Shown here one piece after another: positions 63,939 to 64,000 of a DNA stretch of 64,000 bases (position 1 is the stretch's first letter; each line of letters begins with the position of its first letter). The notes beneath the pieces are model-generated. The model saw only the letters and a list, made by a program, of their open reading frames with translations, was not told the origin of the DNA and ran no database searches. The position numbers and the translations under genes were made by a program. The stretch comes from Pictodentalium vernedei (lineage: Eukaryota; Mollusca; Scaphopoda; Dentaliida; Dentaliidae): the NCBI GenBank assembly GCA_031216915.1, contig CM062289.1, positions 386,920,674-386,984,673 on the forward strand. The letters are read 5' to 3'.

Positions 63939-64000
63939 GTCTACAGTATCGGACAGTTCTGCAGTCCCCTGCAGCGAAAAGCCGAGGCCGGCTGAAACAG

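Larger units (their letters stand above)
58646..64000 (-). mobile_element. DIRS-type YR retrotransposon (DIRS-B), runs off the window
   Basis: Minus-strand gag-like, RT-RNase H and YR reading frames in the DIRS order, with a left ITR and an internal complementary region at 59011-59100. The left end is AAT (58646-58648), as in DIRS-A. The coding part is clearly more GC-rich than the surrounding sequence. The right ITR lies beyond 64000. The YR frame is broken at a 21-base C run, so this copy may be inactive unless that run is an assembly artefact. Confidence 0.9.

Overview
The window looks like AT-rich nuclear DNA of an animal, most likely a lophotrochozoan such as a bivalve mollusc. This is inferred from sparse exons in huge introns, DIRS-type tyrosine-recombinase (YR) retrotransposons, tRNA- and 5S-rRNA-derived SINEs, many palindromic MITEs, and tandem-repeat elements that start with a short hairpin plus (TCCG)n/(CTGT)n runs. 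There are no bacterial operons, CRISPR arrays or complete tRNA/rRNA genes.

Host gene. One plus-strand gene appears to run across most of the window. Nine splice-bounded exons (634-702, 8265-8316, 14827-14986, 16143-16268, 20129-20195, 22680-22752, 38552-38600, 51047-51147, 54944-55431) join in a single open frame with matching phase at every junction, giving about 395 codons. The protein is Ser/Lys-rich and I do not recognise it. A possible alternative last exon lies at 16330-16459.

Mobile elements sit in the introns. (a) DIRS-A, 32969-38185, minus strand, looks complete: gag, RT-RNase H-methyltransferase-like and YR ORFs, unequal inverted terminal repeats (ITRs), and an internal complementary region (ICR) that records the joined ends. 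(b) DIRS-B, 58646 to beyond 64000, minus strand, is more GC-rich, its YR frame is broken at a 21-base C/G run, and it is inserted in a MITE. (c) A 4.3-kb hAT element, 41656-45992, has an 8-bp target duplication and a transposase with one stop and one frameshift; two short hAT-type elements (13194-14011, 46417-47011) also have perfect 8-bp duplications. (d) At least ten palindromic MITEs have TTAA boundaries and CCC termini (piggyBac type); others start TTAACTC; a third family (about 405 bp, GGCC ends) has five copies. (e) Elements with a 5' hairpin, a tandem-repeat core and a 3' hairpin plus CTCTTGTTT (Helentron/HINE-like) occur at 21328-22309, 23025-26021, 26022-28225 and 52361-53069, with relatives at 29156, 30735, 31661 and 39455. 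(f) tRNA-derived SINEs occur at six sites, and one 5S-rRNA-derived SINE is at 40092-40245.

Layout: 0.6-8 kb, host exon, small MITEs and a SINE; 6.6-7.8 and 16.5-18.4 kb, inverted copies of a ~140-bp satellite flanking two host exons; 9-10.4 kb, GACCTTGACC-type tandem repeats; 21-28 kb, nested HINE-like elements and MITEs; 29-31.6 kb, another tandem-repeat element; 33-38 kb, DIRS-A; 39-46 kb, repeats, 5S SINE and hAT; 46-58 kb, MITEs, a gag relic, two host exons and SINEs; 58.6-64 kb, DIRS-B. Nested insertions give a relative chronology in several places.
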